Shown: positions 40,246 through 50,527, numbered from the stretch's first letter. The stretch: DNA of 64,000 nt from Paenisporosarcina indica (GCF_001939075.1 NZ_MPTA01000001.1:434001-498000); one strand, 5' to 3'. Notes: generated by a model not told the origin, from the sequence alone. Numbers and translations are program-made.

Positions 40246-41913
40246 GTGACTAAAACAAAAAATGAAATCATTCGAATTATTCCCCTAGGTGGAGTTGGGG
40301 AAATCGGAAAAGCAATGTATGTAGTAGAAATAGACGAAGAGATCTTTGTTGTAGACAGTGGACTTATGTTCCCTGAAAATGAAATGCTTGGGATCGACAT
40401 TGTTATTCCAGATGTAACATACTTAGAAGAAAATAAAGCTCGTATAAAAGGAATCTTTTTAACTCATGGACATGAAGATGCAATCGGCTCAATTTCCTAC
40501 TTATTGAGAAAAATCCAGGCTCCTGTCTACGGTTCTCGTTTAACGATTGCCTTAGCAAAAGAGCATCTAAAAGAATTACCAGCAACTCAATCTGTTAAAT
40601 TCTTCGAAGTAACAAACCGTAGTCGTATGAATTTCAAATCAACTCATGTGACATTTTTCCATACAACACACAGCATTCCTGATTCTTTGGGAATTGTTTT
40701 CCATACTTCTGAAGGTGCGATTGTTCATACAGGTGAATTTAAATTTGACCAATCGGCTAAAGGAAGTTACCGACCAGATATCGCCAAAATGGCAGGACTA
40801 GGCGAAGAAGGCGTATTTGTATTAATGTCTGATTCAACAGAGGCAGAACGTCCAGGTTATACGACTTCTGAAGCTGTTATTAAAGAACAATTATCTGAAA
40901 CTTTCCACGCAGCGAAAGGAAGAATTCTTGTATCGTTGTATTCGTCAAATTTTATTCGTATTCAACAAGTTTTCGATACGGCACTTGAGACTCGTCGCAA
41001 GGTTGCTGTAGTTGGTAAAACATTAGAAAACGTGTTTGATGTGGGTAAACGACTGGACTATTTAAAAATCGATGATGAAACATTAATTTCGATAAAAGAA
41101 ATAGGGAATTATGCAGATGAGGAAGTCGTCATCATTGTTTCTGGTACGCAAGGGGAACCACTTGAAGCGTTGGATAAAATGGTGCGAAAACATCATAAAG
41201 ACGTAAAAATTAAAGAGACTGATACTGTATTAATTACATTTACTCCATCTCCTGGGATGGAAGTAGCCATGTTTAAAACGATGAACCACTTAGCAAAAAC
41301 AGGAGCAAAGGTATTAACTTCGAGCAAAAAAGTACATGTTTCTGGACATGGTAGTCAAGAAGATTTGAAAATGATGTTAAATCTGATGAAACCGCAATAT
41401 TTCATTCCGATACAAGGTGAATATCGCATGCTGATCGCACACTCGAAACTAGCACAAGCTACCGGCCTAACAAAAGCACAAATCTTTATTGCAGATAAAG
41501 GTGATGTTGTTGAGTATAAGAGCGGGAAAATGCGAATGAGTGGACGCGTACAAGCTGGGAACATTCTGATTGACGGAATCGGTATTGGCGATGTTGGAAA
41601 CATCGTTTTACGTGATCGTAAACTATTATCTCAAGATGGTATTTTAATTGTCGTGGTTACATTAAACCGCGCTCAAAAGAAAATTGCTTCTGGTCCAGAA
41701 ATTCTATCACGCGGGTTTGTTTATGTTCGTGAGTCTGAACAATTAATGGATGAATCAGCCGATCTAGTCAAAAAAATTGTTGAAAAGTATGTAAATAAAG
41801 AAACTTTTGAATGGACAAACATTAAACAAGAGATTCGAGATACTTTAAACTCATATCTATATCAAAAAACGAAAAGACGTCCGATGATCATTCCAATTAT
41901 TATGGAATACTAA
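40246..41913 (+). CDS. rnjB: Ribonuclease J2
   Basis: Partner of RNase J1 in the RNase J complex that degrades and matures RNA with 5'-exonuclease and endonuclease activity. It is 555 residues, exactly the B. subtilis J2 length, from GTG 40246 with AGGAGG upstream. The metallo-beta-lactamase motif reads HGHEDAIGS, with Ala where active J1 enzymes have His (HGHEDHIG). That is the known signature of J2, which has very low activity alone. A beta-CASP domain and C-terminal domain follow. Position after dapA matches B. subtilis ymfA/rnjB. Confidence 0.95.
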   Translation: MTKTKNEIIRIIPLGGVGEIGKAMYVVEIDEEIFVVDSGLMFPENEMLGIDIVIPDVTYLEENKARIKGIFLTHGHEDAIGSISYLLRKIQAPVYGSRLTIALAKEHLKELPATQSVKFFEVTNRSRMNFKSTHVTFFHTTHSIPDSLGIVFHTSEGAIVHTGEFKFDQSAKGSYRPDIAKMAGLGEEGVFVLMSDSTEAERPGYTTSEAVIKEQLSETFHAAKGRILVSLYSSNFIRIQQVFDTALETRRKVAVVGKTLENVFDVGKRLDYLKIDDETLISIKEIGNYADEEVVIIVSGTQGEPLEALDKMVRKHHKDVKIKETDTVLITFTPSPGMEVAMFKTMNHLAKTGAKVLTSSKKVHVSGHGSQEDLKMMLNLMKPQYFIPIQGEYRMLIAHSKLAQATGLTKAQIFIADKGDVVEYKSGKMRMSGRVQAGNILIDGIGIGDVGNIVLRDRKLLSQDGILIVVVTLNRAQKKIASGPEILSRGFVYVRESEQLMDESADLVKKIVEKYVNKETFEWTNIKQEIRDTLNSYLYQKTKRRPMIIPIIMEY

Positions 41914-41925
41914 GGTAAGAAACGG

Positions 41926-41967
41926 AAGGGTTTCCTCGCCATAAGCACCGGCAGGAAATCCTTTTTC
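41926..41967 (+). terminator. Terminator after rnjB
   Basis: AAGGGTTTCCT (41926-41936) pairs with AGGAAATCCTT (41953-41963), with one G-T pair and a 16-base loop that can pair internally (GCC/GGC), then T's. Confidence 0.85.
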
Positions 41968-41993
41968 TTTGATTCAGAAAGAAGGTGACATGT

Positions 41994-44300
41994 ATGGCAA
42001 GAAAAAAGAAAAAAGTGGTGAAAAAGAACAAACCGACAACAATGCATCCACTAATGTATGAAATACTCGGCTTATTAATCATCAGCCTCGGCATAATCAC
42101 TTTTTTTGAATTAGGTTCTGTTGGAATTCTTTTGTCGTCTGTCGCACGGTTTTTATTTGGGAATTGGCATTTCTCAGTCCCGGTATTATGTATAGTATTT
42201 GCATTGATTATGATGATTAGACTTGAGGTGCCAGGATTAAAAAACCGTGGTGTACTTTCTTTTCTCAGTATATTAGCAAGCTTCACAACGTTCAGTCATT
42301 TGGAGTTGTTCGAACAATTATTTCGAGGTGGGGCTCTCCTAAGTGATTCCGTCCTTCGAGAAACTTGGCGCATATTAACAGAGGGTGATGGGCTTGTCAG
42401 TCGTAATCATTCACTAGGTGGAGGCATGATGGGTGCAGTGTTATTCGCCTCCTTACATGTGCTATTTGATTCAGGCGGGACGATGATCTCGGCTTATCTT
42501 TTCTTGTTTATTGGGTTAATTTTACTTTCCGGCAAAGCGTTGGTTCCATTTTTAGTAAATCAGTACCCAAAATGGAAAAAACAATGGGAAGTTATTCGAA
42601 TTCAAAAGAAAAAAGATAAAGCTTCAGCAAATAAAAATACAACACGAAGTGCAAAGAGCAAAAAAACAAAAACCCCATCTACAACAGCTACTCAAGATTA
42701 TGAAGTTGCTACAACCGTACAAGAAATTGAACCAGAACACGTATCACCAATTATTTCCGCTTTTACGGAACGTGCAGAAAAAATGCAAGAAAGTAAACCG
42801 GAGCCAGAATTAGAACAAACAGAAGTAATGAATGAAAAAGCATTTGAGGCTGTTTCTGAAGCAGTAACAGAAAATAAGGATTATAAACTGCCTATGCCCA
42901 ATCTATTAAATGCTCCTCCGCATAGTGACCAAAGTGGAGAGTACTCATTGATTAATGCGAATGCAAAGAAATTAGAAAAGACTTTTCACAGCTTTGGTGT
43001 TAAAGCCCGTGTTACGCAAGTTCATTTAGGTCCAGCTGTTACAAAATACGAAGTGTTACCTGACACCGGAGTTAAAGTTAGTAAGATTGTTAGTCTGAGT
43101 GATGACTTGGCATTAGCATTAGCCGCGCGTGATATTCGGATTGAAGCACCTATACCAGGGAAATCTGCGATTGGAATTGAAGTACCAAACCAAGAAGTGG
43201 CTATTGTCAGTTTACGTGAAGTACTAGAAGCAAAAGAAAACAATAAACCAGATTCAAAACTAATGATTGGTCTAGGTCGCGATATTACAGGACAAGCAGT
43301 ACTAGCTGAATTGAATAAAATGCCTCACTTACTAGTAGCTGGCTCAACAGGTAGTGGGAAGAGCGTATGCATTAATGGGATTATCGTTAGCATCATCATG
43401 CGAGCGAAACCACATGAAGTGAAGATGATGATGATTGATCCAAAAATGGTGGAATTAAACGTCTATAATGGGATTCCACATTTATTGGCACCAGTTGTTA
43501 CTGATCCGAGAAAAGCCTCTCAAGCACTTAAAAAAGTAGTGTCTGAAATGGAGCGACGTTACGATTTGTTCTCACATACAGGAACGCGTAACATCGAAGG
43601 CTATAATGACCACATTCAAAAATGGAATGAAGAAAATGAGGAAAAACATCCAAAACTTCCATATATCGTGGTGATTGTCGATGAATTAGCGGATTTGATG
43701 ATGGTTGCGTCAAATGACGTTGAAGACTCTATTACACGTTTGGCACAAATGGCACGAGCAGCAGGAATCCATTTAATCATTGCGACTCAACGACCAAGTG
43801 TAGATGTAATCACAGGGGTGATCAAAGCAAATATTCCCTCACGAATTGCTTTTGCGGTATCGTCTTCAATTGATTCACGTACCATTCTAGATATGGGTGG
43901 GGCAGAGAAGTTACTTGGAAGAGGTGATATGCTATTTTTAGCAGCGGGTGTATCTAAACCCGTTCGTGTCCAAGGGGCTTTTTTATCCGATCAAGAAGTA
44001 GAAAAAGTGGTTGATTTTGCGATTGCTCAGCAAAAAGCTCAATACCAAGAAGAAATGATTCCATCTGATATTGAAGAGGTAGCGTTAGATGAGCAAACAG
44101 ACGATATTTACGATGAAGCGGTCCAACTTGTTACAGAAATGCAAACTGCTTCTGTTTCGCTACTACAAAGAAGGTTTCGAATTGGCTATTCAAGAGCTGC
44201 TCGCATTGTCGATCAAATGGAAATGCGTGGAGTTGTAGGTCCACATGAAGGAAGCAAACCAAGACAAGTGCTACAAAATAAGCATGATGATCTTTCATAA
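41994..44300 (+). CDS. spoIIIE: DNA translocase SpoIIIE/FtsK
   Basis: Hexameric ATP-driven DNA pump that moves the chromosome into the forespore and clears trapped DNA from division septa. It is 768 residues. Four hydrophobic spans lie in the first 170 residues. A charged linker to about 320 contains a [11 protein letters not shown] basic stretch, and the motor has Walker A GSTGSGKS (near 452) and Walker [11 protein letters not shown]. The C-terminal gamma winged-helix ([18 protein letters not shown]) reads DNA polarity sequences. The start ATG 41994 has AAGGTG upstream. Position after rnjB and before ymfC matches B. subtilis. Confidence 0.96.
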   Translation: MARKKKKVVKKNKPTTMHPLMYEILGLLIISLGIITFFELGSVGILLSSVARFLFGNWHFSVPVLCIVFALIMMIRLEVPGLKNRGVLSFLSILASFTTFSHLELFEQLFRGGALLSDSVLRETWRILTEGDGLVSRNHSLGGGMMGAVLFASLHVLFDSGGTMISAYLFLFIGLILLSGKALVPFLVNQYPKWKKQWEVIRIQKKKDKASANKNTTRSAKSKKTKTPSTTATQDYEVATTVQEIEPEHVSPIISAFTERAEKMQESKPEPELEQTEVMNEKAFEAVSEAVTENKDYKLPMPNLLNAPPHSDQSGEYSLINANAKKLEKTFHSFGVKARVTQVHLGPAVTKYEVLPDTGVKVSKIVSLSDDLALALAARDIRIEAPIPGKSAIGIEVPNQEVAIVSLREVLEAKENNKPDSKLMIGLGRDITGQAVLAELNKMPHLLVAGSTGSGKSVCINGIIVSIIMRAKPHEVKMMMIDPKMVELNVYNGIPHLLAPVVTDPRKASQALKKVVSEMERRYDLFSHTGTRNIEGYNDHIQKWNEENEEKHPKLPYIVVIVDELADLMMVASNDVEDSITRLAQMARAAGIHLIIATQRPSVDVITGVIKANIPSRIAFAVSSSIDSRTILDMGGAEKLLGRGDMLFLAAGVSKPVRVQGAFLSDQEVEKVVDFAIAQQKAQYQEEMIPSDIEEVALDEQTDDIYDEAVQLVTEMQTASVSLLQRRFRIGYSRAARIVDQMEMRGVVGPHEGSKPRQVLQNKHDDLS

Positions 44301-44380
44301 AATGGGTAAATATAACAACAATATTACAAATATATCATTAATAATAAGAACTTTTAGTAATTTCGTCATAAATCTATTTA

Positions 44381-44445
44381 TTTACACAAATAAAAGTGGT
44401 ATAGTATGTCTGATTAGTAGGAAAGTTTTACATCAGATGTCTGAT
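44381..44445 (+). promoter_or_regulatory. Promoter and palindromic operator candidate before ymfC
   Basis: TTTACA (44381-44386) and TAGTAT (44402-44407), 15 apart, are a possible promoter. About 25 bases downstream is the perfect palindrome ATCAGA-TG-TCTGAT (44432-44445). A further TCTGAT half-site is at 44409-44414. Such a site directly before a GntR gene is typical of autoregulation, but the link is inferred. Confidence 0.45.
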
Positions 44446-44468
44446 CTCTGCTGATGGTGGTGGTACGT

Positions 44469-45197
44469 ATGACAATTAAAACAGATCATCGTCATTTGTA
44501 TCTTCAAGTGATCGATCGTCTAAAAGACGATATTGCAAAAGGTGTGTTTCAAGTTAAGGAAAAACTTCCTTCAGAATTTGAACTAGCCAAATCACTTGGA
44601 GTCAGTCGTGCTACACTTCGTGAGGCACTTAGACTGTTGGAAGAAGAAAATGTCATCGTCAGAAGACATGGAGTGGGTACCTTTGTAAATCCAAAACCTG
44701 TTTTCACTTCAGGTATTGAGCATTTGACAAGTGTATCCTCGATGATCCGTACTGCGGGAATGGAGCCGGGAACTATTTATTTAAGTTCTTCGGAATCCTT
44801 ACCGACTGAGGATGATATTAAGCGCTTTCATTGCGAAGAAAACGAGTCCGTCATTACAATTGAACGTGTAAGAACTGCAAATGGTGAACCCGTTGTTTAT
44901 TGTGTGGACAAAGTTCCAACAAAAGTTTTACCTGCCGATTTTTTAAGCAGGAAAGAAGGTTCAATTTTCACAGCAATTGAAGAATCCGGTCAAATTCGGG
45001 TGGCTCATGCTGTTGCATATATTGACCCAACTGGCTATCACGAAGTAGCATCCCCGATTCTTGAGTGTGAACCTGAGACGGCGTTACTTGTTCTGAAACA
45101 ATTACATTATAGTGACAATGATCAAGTGGTATTGTATTCAAAAAACTATTTTAGGGCTGATAAATTCAGTTTCCATGTAGTACGTAAACGGGTGTAA
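44469..45197 (+). CDS. ymfC: GntR/HutC-family transcriptional regulator (YmfC)
   Basis: A 242-residue repressor with an N-terminal winged helix ([40 protein letters not shown]) and a C-terminal UTRA ligand-binding domain (from about residue 95). The start is ATG 44469, with a GGTGG stretch six to eight bases upstream; ATG 44454 is possible but has no binding site. It lies directly before a nucleoside-type ABC importer, 51 bases away, and may control it. The ligand is unknown. A palindrome upstream could be its operator. Confidence 0.88.
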   Translation: MTIKTDHRHLYLQVIDRLKDDIAKGVFQVKEKLPSEFELAKSLGVSRATLREALRLLEEENVIVRRHGVGTFVNPKPVFTSGIEHLTSVSSMIRTAGMEPGTIYLSSSESLPTEDDIKRFHCEENESVITIERVRTANGEPVVYCVDKVPTKVLPADFLSRKEGSIFTAIEESGQIRVAHAVAYIDPTGYHEVASPILECEPETALLVLKQLHYSDNDQVVLYSKNYFRADKFSFHVVRKRV

Positions 45198-45248
45198 AAC
45201 ATCAAATTTCCTGCTAATATGAATAACACATTTTGGGGGGGTCTCAAA

Positions 45249-46313
45249 TTGACAAAGCGTAAATTCGGTTTAGCTTTATCGATGGTATTGGCTGCTAGTA
45301 CTATTTTAGGTGCTTGTGGAAGCGACAAAGAAGAAGGCAATGGTTCTAAAGATGGAGAGAAAAAAGCAAGCGATTTCTCTGTAGCAATGGTGACTGACGT
45401 TGGTGGAGTAGATGACAAATCATTCAACCAATCAGCTTGGGAAGGTATCAAAAAGTTTGGTGAAGAAAATAATCTTACTAAAGGCGATGGCGGTTTTGAT
45501 TATCTACAATCAAAATCTGACGCTGACTACAACACGAACCTAAATAAATTAATGCGCCGTGACTTCGATCTAGTTTTTGGAATTGGTTTCATGATGGAAG
45601 AATCCATCAATGAAATTGCTACGCAACAAGAAGATAAACATCTAGCAATTATTGATGCCGTAGTTAAACAACCTAACGTAGCTTCAGTATTGTTTAAAGA
45701 GCAAGAGGGAGCATACCTTGCAGGTGTTGCTGCAGCCCTAATGAGCAAATCGAAAAAAATTGGTTTTGTTGGTGGAATGGAAATTCCTGTAATAGAGCGC
45801 TTTGAAGCTGGATTCTTGGAAGGTGTTAAAGCTGTAGATCCTAGTATCACTGTAGATGTTAAGTATACAGGTGCTTTTGACAAAGCGGAACTTGGTAAAA
45901 CAACAGCGAACCTTATGTACTCTTCTGGCGTTGATATTATTTTCCACGCTGCTGGTGGTACTGGTAACGGTGTATTCTCAGAAGCGAAAGAATTAAAAAC
46001 TAAAGATCCAAATGCAAATGTATGGGTTATCGGTGTTGACGCTGACCAGTATGATGAAGGTGCTGTAGGCAAAACAAATGTAACATTAACTTCTGTGTTA
46101 AAAGGTGTTAGCATTGCTGTACAAAACATTTCTAAATTAGCTCAAGAAGGTAAATTCCCTGGTGGAGAAACATTTACTTATGGCTTAGCTGAAGATGGAA
46201 TGGGATTGGCTGATTCTCGTGGAGCACTTCCAGATGACGTGTTGGCACAAATCGATGAGTATTCTAAAAAAATCATTTCTGGTGAAATTGTTGTTCCTGA
46301 AACTGTAGAATAA
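45249..46313 (+). CDS. BmpA/PnrA-type nucleoside-binding lipoprotein
   Basis: Solute-binding lipoprotein of an ABC importer, 354 residues. The start is TTG 45249 after GGGGGG; the frame opens at ATG 45219 but the binding site lies downstream of that. The signal peptide [20 protein letters not shown] ends in the lipobox LGAC, so Cys27 would be lipidated and the protein anchored outside. The BmpA core has [13 protein letters not shown] and [13 protein letters not shown], typical of purine-nucleoside binders such as PnrA and B. subtilis NupN. The substrate is inferred from family. A terminator follows, which would lower expression of the downstream transporter genes relative to the binding protein. 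Confidence 0.93.
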   Translation: MTKRKFGLALSMVLAASTILGACGSDKEEGNGSKDGEKKASDFSVAMVTDVGGVDDKSFNQSAWEGIKKFGEENNLTKGDGGFDYLQSKSDADYNTNLNKLMRRDFDLVFGIGFMMEESINEIATQQEDKHLAIIDAVVKQPNVASVLFKEQEGAYLAGVAAALMSKSKKIGFVGGMEIPVIERFEAGFLEGVKAVDPSITVDVKYTGAFDKAELGKTTANLMYSSGVDIIFHAAGGTGNGVFSEAKELKTKDPNANVWVIGVDADQYDEGAVGKTNVTLTSVLKGVSIAVQNISKLAQEGKFPGGETFTYGLAEDGMGLADSRGALPDDVLAQIDEYSKKIISGEIVVPETVE

Positions 46314-46330
46314 TTCCTACTATCATGAGT

Positions 46331-46370
46331 CATCATAAGGACCGGTGTAACTGGTCTTTATGATGTTTTT
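46331..46370 (+). terminator. Terminator between binding protein and ATPase genes
   Basis: CATCATAAGGACC (46331-46343) pairs with GGTCTTTATGATG (46353-46365) with one G-T pair, followed by five T's. Probably partial, as the ABC genes downstream lack an obvious promoter. Confidence 0.9.
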
Positions 46371-46470
46371 CTTGCCCTTTCTAAATTAATAGACGAAAGG
46401 TTTTCAATTGAAGCCTTTCTTGTATTAATTTATTTTTTTTTACAAAACAGTGCCTAAGGGAGTGAATATA

Positions 46471-48018
46471 GTGGAACACGTGATCGAAATGTTGAATATC
46501 CGAAAAGAATTCGGGAATTTCGTTGCAAATGATAACATTACGCTTCAATTGAAAAAAGGCGAAATTCATGCACTTCTTGGTGAGAATGGTGCAGGGAAAT
46601 CGACGTTAATGAACGTGCTCTTTGGTCTTTACCAACCAGAAGGCGGAGAAATCCGCGTTCGTGGTCAAGTAGTGAAGATTACGGATCCGAATGTAGCGAA
46701 TAATCTTGGTATTGGAATGGTTCATCAACATTTCATGCTAGTTGAAGATTTTACAGTTACGGAAAATATTATTCTAGGTAGTGAGCCTACTAAAGCTGGT
46801 ATGATTTCTGTGAAGTCTGCTGCCAAGAAAGTACTAGAACTTTCTGAACTTTATGGTTTAGATGTTGATCCCCATGCAAGAATCGAGGACATTTCAGTTG
46901 GGATGCAACAACGTGTTGAAATCTTGAAAACGTTGTATCGTGGTGCAGAGATATTAATTTTTGATGAACCGACGGCATCATTAACTCCTCAAGAAATTAC
47001 TGAACTAATTCAAATTATGCGTAGATTAATTGAAGAGGGGAAATCTATTATTCTGATTACCCATAAACTAAAAGAGATTATGGATGTTTCAGACCGTGTG
47101 ACGGTTATTCGTAAAGGCCAAGGAATTGGAACAGTCATAACTGCGGAAACAAATCCAAATGATCTAGCTTCTCTGATGGTTGGACGACAAGTAGAATTTA
47201 AAACAGTTAAAGGTCCTGCAAATCCAACCGTTGAAGTATTAGACATTAAAGACTTAGTTGTAACGGATTTCCGAGGAATCGAAAAGGTAAAAGGACTTAA
47301 CTTAAATGTTCGTAAAGGTGAAATTGTCGGAATAGCCGGAATCGATGGCAATGGACAATCTGAATTAATAGAAGCAATCACCGGTTTGCGTAAAGTGAAA
47401 AGTGGTCTAGTGAAGTTGAATGGTCAAGATATTACAGGAAATCGACCTCGTAAAATCACGGAAGCTGGAATTGGTCATATACCACAAGATCGCCATAAAC
47501 ATGGACTAGTTCTCGATTTTCCAATTGGACACAACATTGCACTTCAAACGTACTATACGAGCCCAAATTCAAAAAATGGTTTTATGAATTATGCAACAAT
47601 ATCTAAAAAAGCGAATGAAATTATAGCAAAATACGACGTTCGAACACAAGGTGATCACGAACCAGCTCGAGCATTATCAGGTGGTAACCAACAAAAAGCA
47701 ATCATTGGTCGTGAAATTGACCGTAACCCGGACTTGTTGATTGCTGCACTACCTACACGTGGCTTGGATGTTGGTGCAATTGAGTTTATTCACCAACGCT
47801 TAATTGAACAGCGTGATAATGGGAAAGCTGTTTTATTAATCTCATTTGAATTAGATGAGGTCATGAACGTATCGGATCGAATTGCGGTTATTTATGACGG
47901 ACAAATCGTCGATATATTAGATCCATTGCAAACGAATGAACAGGAACTTGGTTTATTAATGGCAGGACAATCAAAAACTGCAATAAAAATGAAAAAGGGG
48001 GACAGTAAGCATGTCTAA
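46471..48018 (+). CDS. ABC transporter ATP-binding protein, nucleoside import (NupO type)
   Basis: A 515-residue protein with two ATPase domains in one chain, as in sugar/nucleoside importers of the RbsA/NupO group. The first domain has Walker A GENGAGKST and Walker B LIFDEPTASLT. The second has the degenerate Walker A GIDGNGQSE, signature LSGGNQQK and IAALPTRGLD in place of the usual DEPT. So only one site is expected to be fully catalytic, which is normal in this group. The start is GTG 46471 with AAGGGAG upstream; the frame opens earlier at 46450 without support. It overlaps the first permease gene by eight bases. Confidence 0.93.
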   Translation: MEHVIEMLNIRKEFGNFVANDNITLQLKKGEIHALLGENGAGKSTLMNVLFGLYQPEGGEIRVRGQVVKITDPNVANNLGIGMVHQHFMLVEDFTVTENIILGSEPTKAGMISVKSAAKKVLELSELYGLDVDPHARIEDISVGMQQRVEILKTLYRGAEILIFDEPTASLTPQEITELIQIMRRLIEEGKSIILITHKLKEIMDVSDRVTVIRKGQGIGTVITAETNPNDLASLMVGRQVEFKTVKGPANPTVEVLDIKDLVVTDFRGIEKVKGLNLNVRKGEIVGIAGIDGNGQSELIEAITGLRKVKSGLVKLNGQDITGNRPRKITEAGIGHIPQDRHKHGLVLDFPIGHNIALQTYYTSPNSKNGFMNYATISKKANEIIAKYDVRTQGDHEPARALSGGNQQKAIIGREIDRNPDLLIAALPTRGLDVGAIEFIHQRLIEQRDNGKAVLLISFELDEVMNVSDRIAVIYDGQIVDILDPLQTNEQELGLLMAGQSKTAIKMKKGDSKHV

Positions 48019-49057
48019 TCGCATTATAAACCTACTCGTTCCCGTGGTTTCGGTAATTTTAGGTTTACTCGTTGGGGCAGTAGTTATGCTAGTCAGTGGA
48101 TACGATCCGATAGAAGGCTATGCCGCTTTATGGGATGGAATATTTGGAGACGCATATACAATTGGTGAAACGATTCGTCAAATTACACCTTATATATTAG
48201 CTGGATTAGCGGTAGCTTTTGCTTTTCGCACCGGATTATTTAACATTGGAGTGGAAGGTCAATTAATCGTTGGCTGGTTTGCTGCGGCTTATGTTGGGAT
48301 TGCGGTAGATCTACCAAAAATCATTCATTTACCACTTGCCATTCTAGCGGCAGCAGCTGCTGGTGCATTATGGGGCTTTATTCCAGGACTGTTAAAAGCA
48401 CGTTTTAAAGTCCATGAGGTTATTGTCACAATTATGATGAACTACGTTGCACTCCATACTGTAAATGCTCTTATTCGTACAGTATCTGATGGCGGGGACA
48501 ATACGGGGAAAATTCATCCTTCCGCTTCTCTGCGTTCCGATTTTTTAGAAAACATGACAGATTTCTCACGTCTACATTATGGAATTATCATTGCCCTTGC
48601 AATGGTTTTAGTAATGTGGTTGATTTTAGAAAAAACAACTAAAGGTTTTGAATTGAAATCTGTAGGTTTAAATCATCATGCCTCTGAATATGCAGGGATG
48701 AACGTCAATAAAAATATTATTCTAGCAATGTCGATTTCAGGTGCATTTGCTGGTCTTGGTGGTGCCATGGAGGCACTTGGTACATTTGAGTTTATTTCAG
48801 TTAAAGGTGGATTTACTGGGATTGGATTCGACGGGATTGCAGTAGCACTTCTTGGTGCCAATACTCCACTTGGTGTCATTTTCGGTGCTGTATTATTTGG
48901 TTCATTAAAATATGGTGCAACAAACATGCCAAATGCTGCACAAATTCCAGAAGAAATCGTGTCAATTATTATCGCGATTATCATTTTCTTTGTTGCTTCT
49001 GGTTATGTCATTCGTTTATTTATCGAGCGTTTAAGTAAGAAAAAGGAGGCGAAGTAA
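48011..49057 (+). CDS. ABC transporter permease, nucleoside import (NupP type)
   Basis: A 348-residue membrane protein of the BPD_transp_2 family with about nine to ten hydrophobic spans. The family motif GLFNIGVEGQLIVG is near residue 77, and the later AMSISGAFAGLGGAMEALG block matches NupP/YufP-type permeases. Its start lies inside the end of the ATPase gene, with GGGGGACAG upstream, so it is translationally coupled. It forms a heterodimeric channel with the next gene product. Confidence 0.93.
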   Translation: MSNRIINLLVPVVSVILGLLVGAVVMLVSGYDPIEGYAALWDGIFGDAYTIGETIRQITPYILAGLAVAFAFRTGLFNIGVEGQLIVGWFAAAYVGIAVDLPKIIHLPLAILAAAAAGALWGFIPGLLKARFKVHEVIVTIMMNYVALHTVNALIRTVSDGGDNTGKIHPSASLRSDFLENMTDFSRLHYGIIIALAMVLVMWLILEKTTKGFELKSVGLNHHASEYAGMNVNKNIILAMSISGAFAGLGGAMEALGTFEFISVKGGFTGIGFDGIAVALLGANTPLGVIFGAVLFGSLKYGATNMPNAAQIPEEIVSIIIAIIIFFVASGYVIRLFIERLSKKKEAK

Positions 49058-49058
49058 C

Positions 49059-50018
49059 ATGAATTTCTTGGAGATCTTATATTTCCTTGTTCCTGTCGCA
49101 ATTGCATATGCAGCTCCTCTTATTTTAACGGCAATAGGTGGTGTATTTTCGGAACGTTCAGGTGTAGTTAACATCGGATTAGAAGGCCTTATGGTAGTTG
49201 GAGCTTTTATTGGTGTCTATTTCAACTTAACATTTGCTGATACTTTTGGAGCTGGTACACCGTGGATGGCTCTTTTAGCTGCCATGGTTGTAGCTGGCGT
49301 TTTCTCTTTACTACATGCTGTAGCATCAGTGACATTCCGTGCTGACCAAGTTGTCTCAGGTGTGGCGATTAACTTACTAGCAGTAGCCATTTGTTTATTC
49401 CTAGTTAAGAAGATTTATGGGAAGGGTCAAACGGATTTTGTGCAAGAGCGTTTCTTACGTGATGGTATTCCGTTTTTAGAGAAGATTCCATTCTTTGGAC
49501 CCATGTTTTTCCAAAATGTATATTGGACTTCAGTGTTAGCGATTGGAATTGCTATTCTTTCATGGGTAGTATTGTATTATACGCCATTTGGTCTCCGTTT
49601 ACGTGCAGTAGGTGAACATCCAATGGCAGCTGATACAATGGGAATCAATGTATCACGCATGCGTTATATTGCGGTTATGATTTCAGGTGGTTTAGCAGGA
49701 ATAGGTGGAGCAATTTATTCTCAATCAATTTCTCAGGATTTTGGTCATTCAACAATTAATGGGCAAGGTTTCATGGCTTTAGCGGCCATGATATTTGGGA
49801 AATGGCATCCACTTGGCGCAATGGGTGCAGCATTATTCTTTGGGATTGCTCAAGCATTAAGTATTGTGGGTAGTTCAATACCATACATTAAAGAAATACC
49901 AAGTGTATTCTTACTTATTTTACCATATGTATTGACAATTCTAGCATTAGCTGGATTCATCGGAAAAGCCAATGCACCAAAAGCAAGTGGTGTTCCATAC
50001 ATTAAAGGGAAAAGATAA
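49059..50018 (+). CDS. ABC transporter permease, nucleoside import (NupQ type)
   Basis: The second, shorter permease (319 residues, about eight to nine spans). It has the family motif GVVNIGLEGLMVVGAF near residue 35 and the block AVMISGGLAGIGGAIYSQS. It starts one base after the preceding stop codon, with AAGGAGG inside the end of the upstream gene. Shorter permeases of this type are NupQ-like. A strong terminator ends the four-gene importer unit. Confidence 0.93.
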   Translation: MNFLEILYFLVPVAIAYAAPLILTAIGGVFSERSGVVNIGLEGLMVVGAFIGVYFNLTFADTFGAGTPWMALLAAMVVAGVFSLLHAVASVTFRADQVVSGVAINLLAVAICLFLVKKIYGKGQTDFVQERFLRDGIPFLEKIPFFGPMFFQNVYWTSVLAIGIAILSWVVLYYTPFGLRLRAVGEHPMAADTMGINVSRMRYIAVMISGGLAGIGGAIYSQSISQDFGHSTINGQGFMALAAMIFGKWHPLGAMGAALFFGIAQALSIVGSSIPYIKEIPSVFLLILPYVLTILALAGFIGKANAPKASGVPYIKGKR

Positions 50019-50031
50019 AATATTGATATTC

Positions 50032-50063
50032 AAGGATCAGGCGAATCTGCCTGGTCCTTTTTT
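50032..50063 (+). terminator. Terminator after the nucleoside importer operon
   Basis: AAGGATCAGGC (50032-50042) pairs with GCCTGGTCCTT (50049-50059), with one G-T pair, followed by T's. Confidence 0.92.
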
Positions 50064-50089
50064 CAAATCTAATAAAGTTTAAAAATCGA

Positions 50090-50527
50090 GTCTGCCAGAA
50101 CCCAGTATTTAAAGATTTCTCTACACTAAATAGGGCACTGAAAAATAGGCTGGACGAAGTATTTCCTTTCATTCACACTTCGGCACATTGTGGATGCCTT
50201 CCGCAAGAAGCCAGGCAGAAGATCACTGCCAGTCTTCTCGCTCCGGCTACCATATTCACAGAGAGTAAATAAAAATAAAGAAAGCGGTGGGAGGTCGAAA
50301 TTTCATCTTCGACCGATTGTCCATTAAAGTAAGGCATCTATTCTTTCGTTACCAAAATAAAAATCACTGTTCATATAAAGGAAACAAGTGAGCGACGGAC
50401 GTACACCCGCAGGACGGTCTGGAAGAAAAGAGGAAGGGCGAAATGACGAAGTCATTTCGCCCTTCCTCTTTTTAATCATTAGACTATGGTGCAGCAGTTA
50501 GGCGTCCACAGCGACCTACAATCCTTC
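50090..50527 (+). repeat. Dispersed structured intergenic repeat, copy C (with internal insertion)
   Basis: Related to copy A (10130-10445) on both sides of an extra stretch at about 50382-50500. Shared blocks are CATTGTGGATGCC, CACTGCCAGTCTTCTCGCTC, GGCTACCA, TTCGACCGATTGTCC, CATCTATTCT and CAGCGACCTA. It carries the same two hairpins: an AGAAG-based stem around CCAGGCAG/CTGCCAG, and GGTCGAA with TTCGACC (50293-50314). The inserted part holds the 22-bp perfect hairpin listed separately. The rest of the gap to 50678 has the ymfF promoter and no gene. Confidence 0.75.
50426..50474. terminator. Perfect 22-bp hairpin, bidirectional terminator-like
   Basis: Positions 50426-50447 are exactly complementary to 50451-50472, with a GAA loop, an A-run on the left and a T-run on the right. 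It looks like a terminator usable in both directions, but no gene lies between it and the strong terminator at 50032-50063. It sits in the part of repeat copy C that copy A lacks. Confidence 0.8.

Noticed and set aside
44245-44454. 69-codon frame between spoIIIE and ymfC
   Set aside because: It starts inside spoIIIE in another frame and covers the ymfC promoter/operator region; no binding site.
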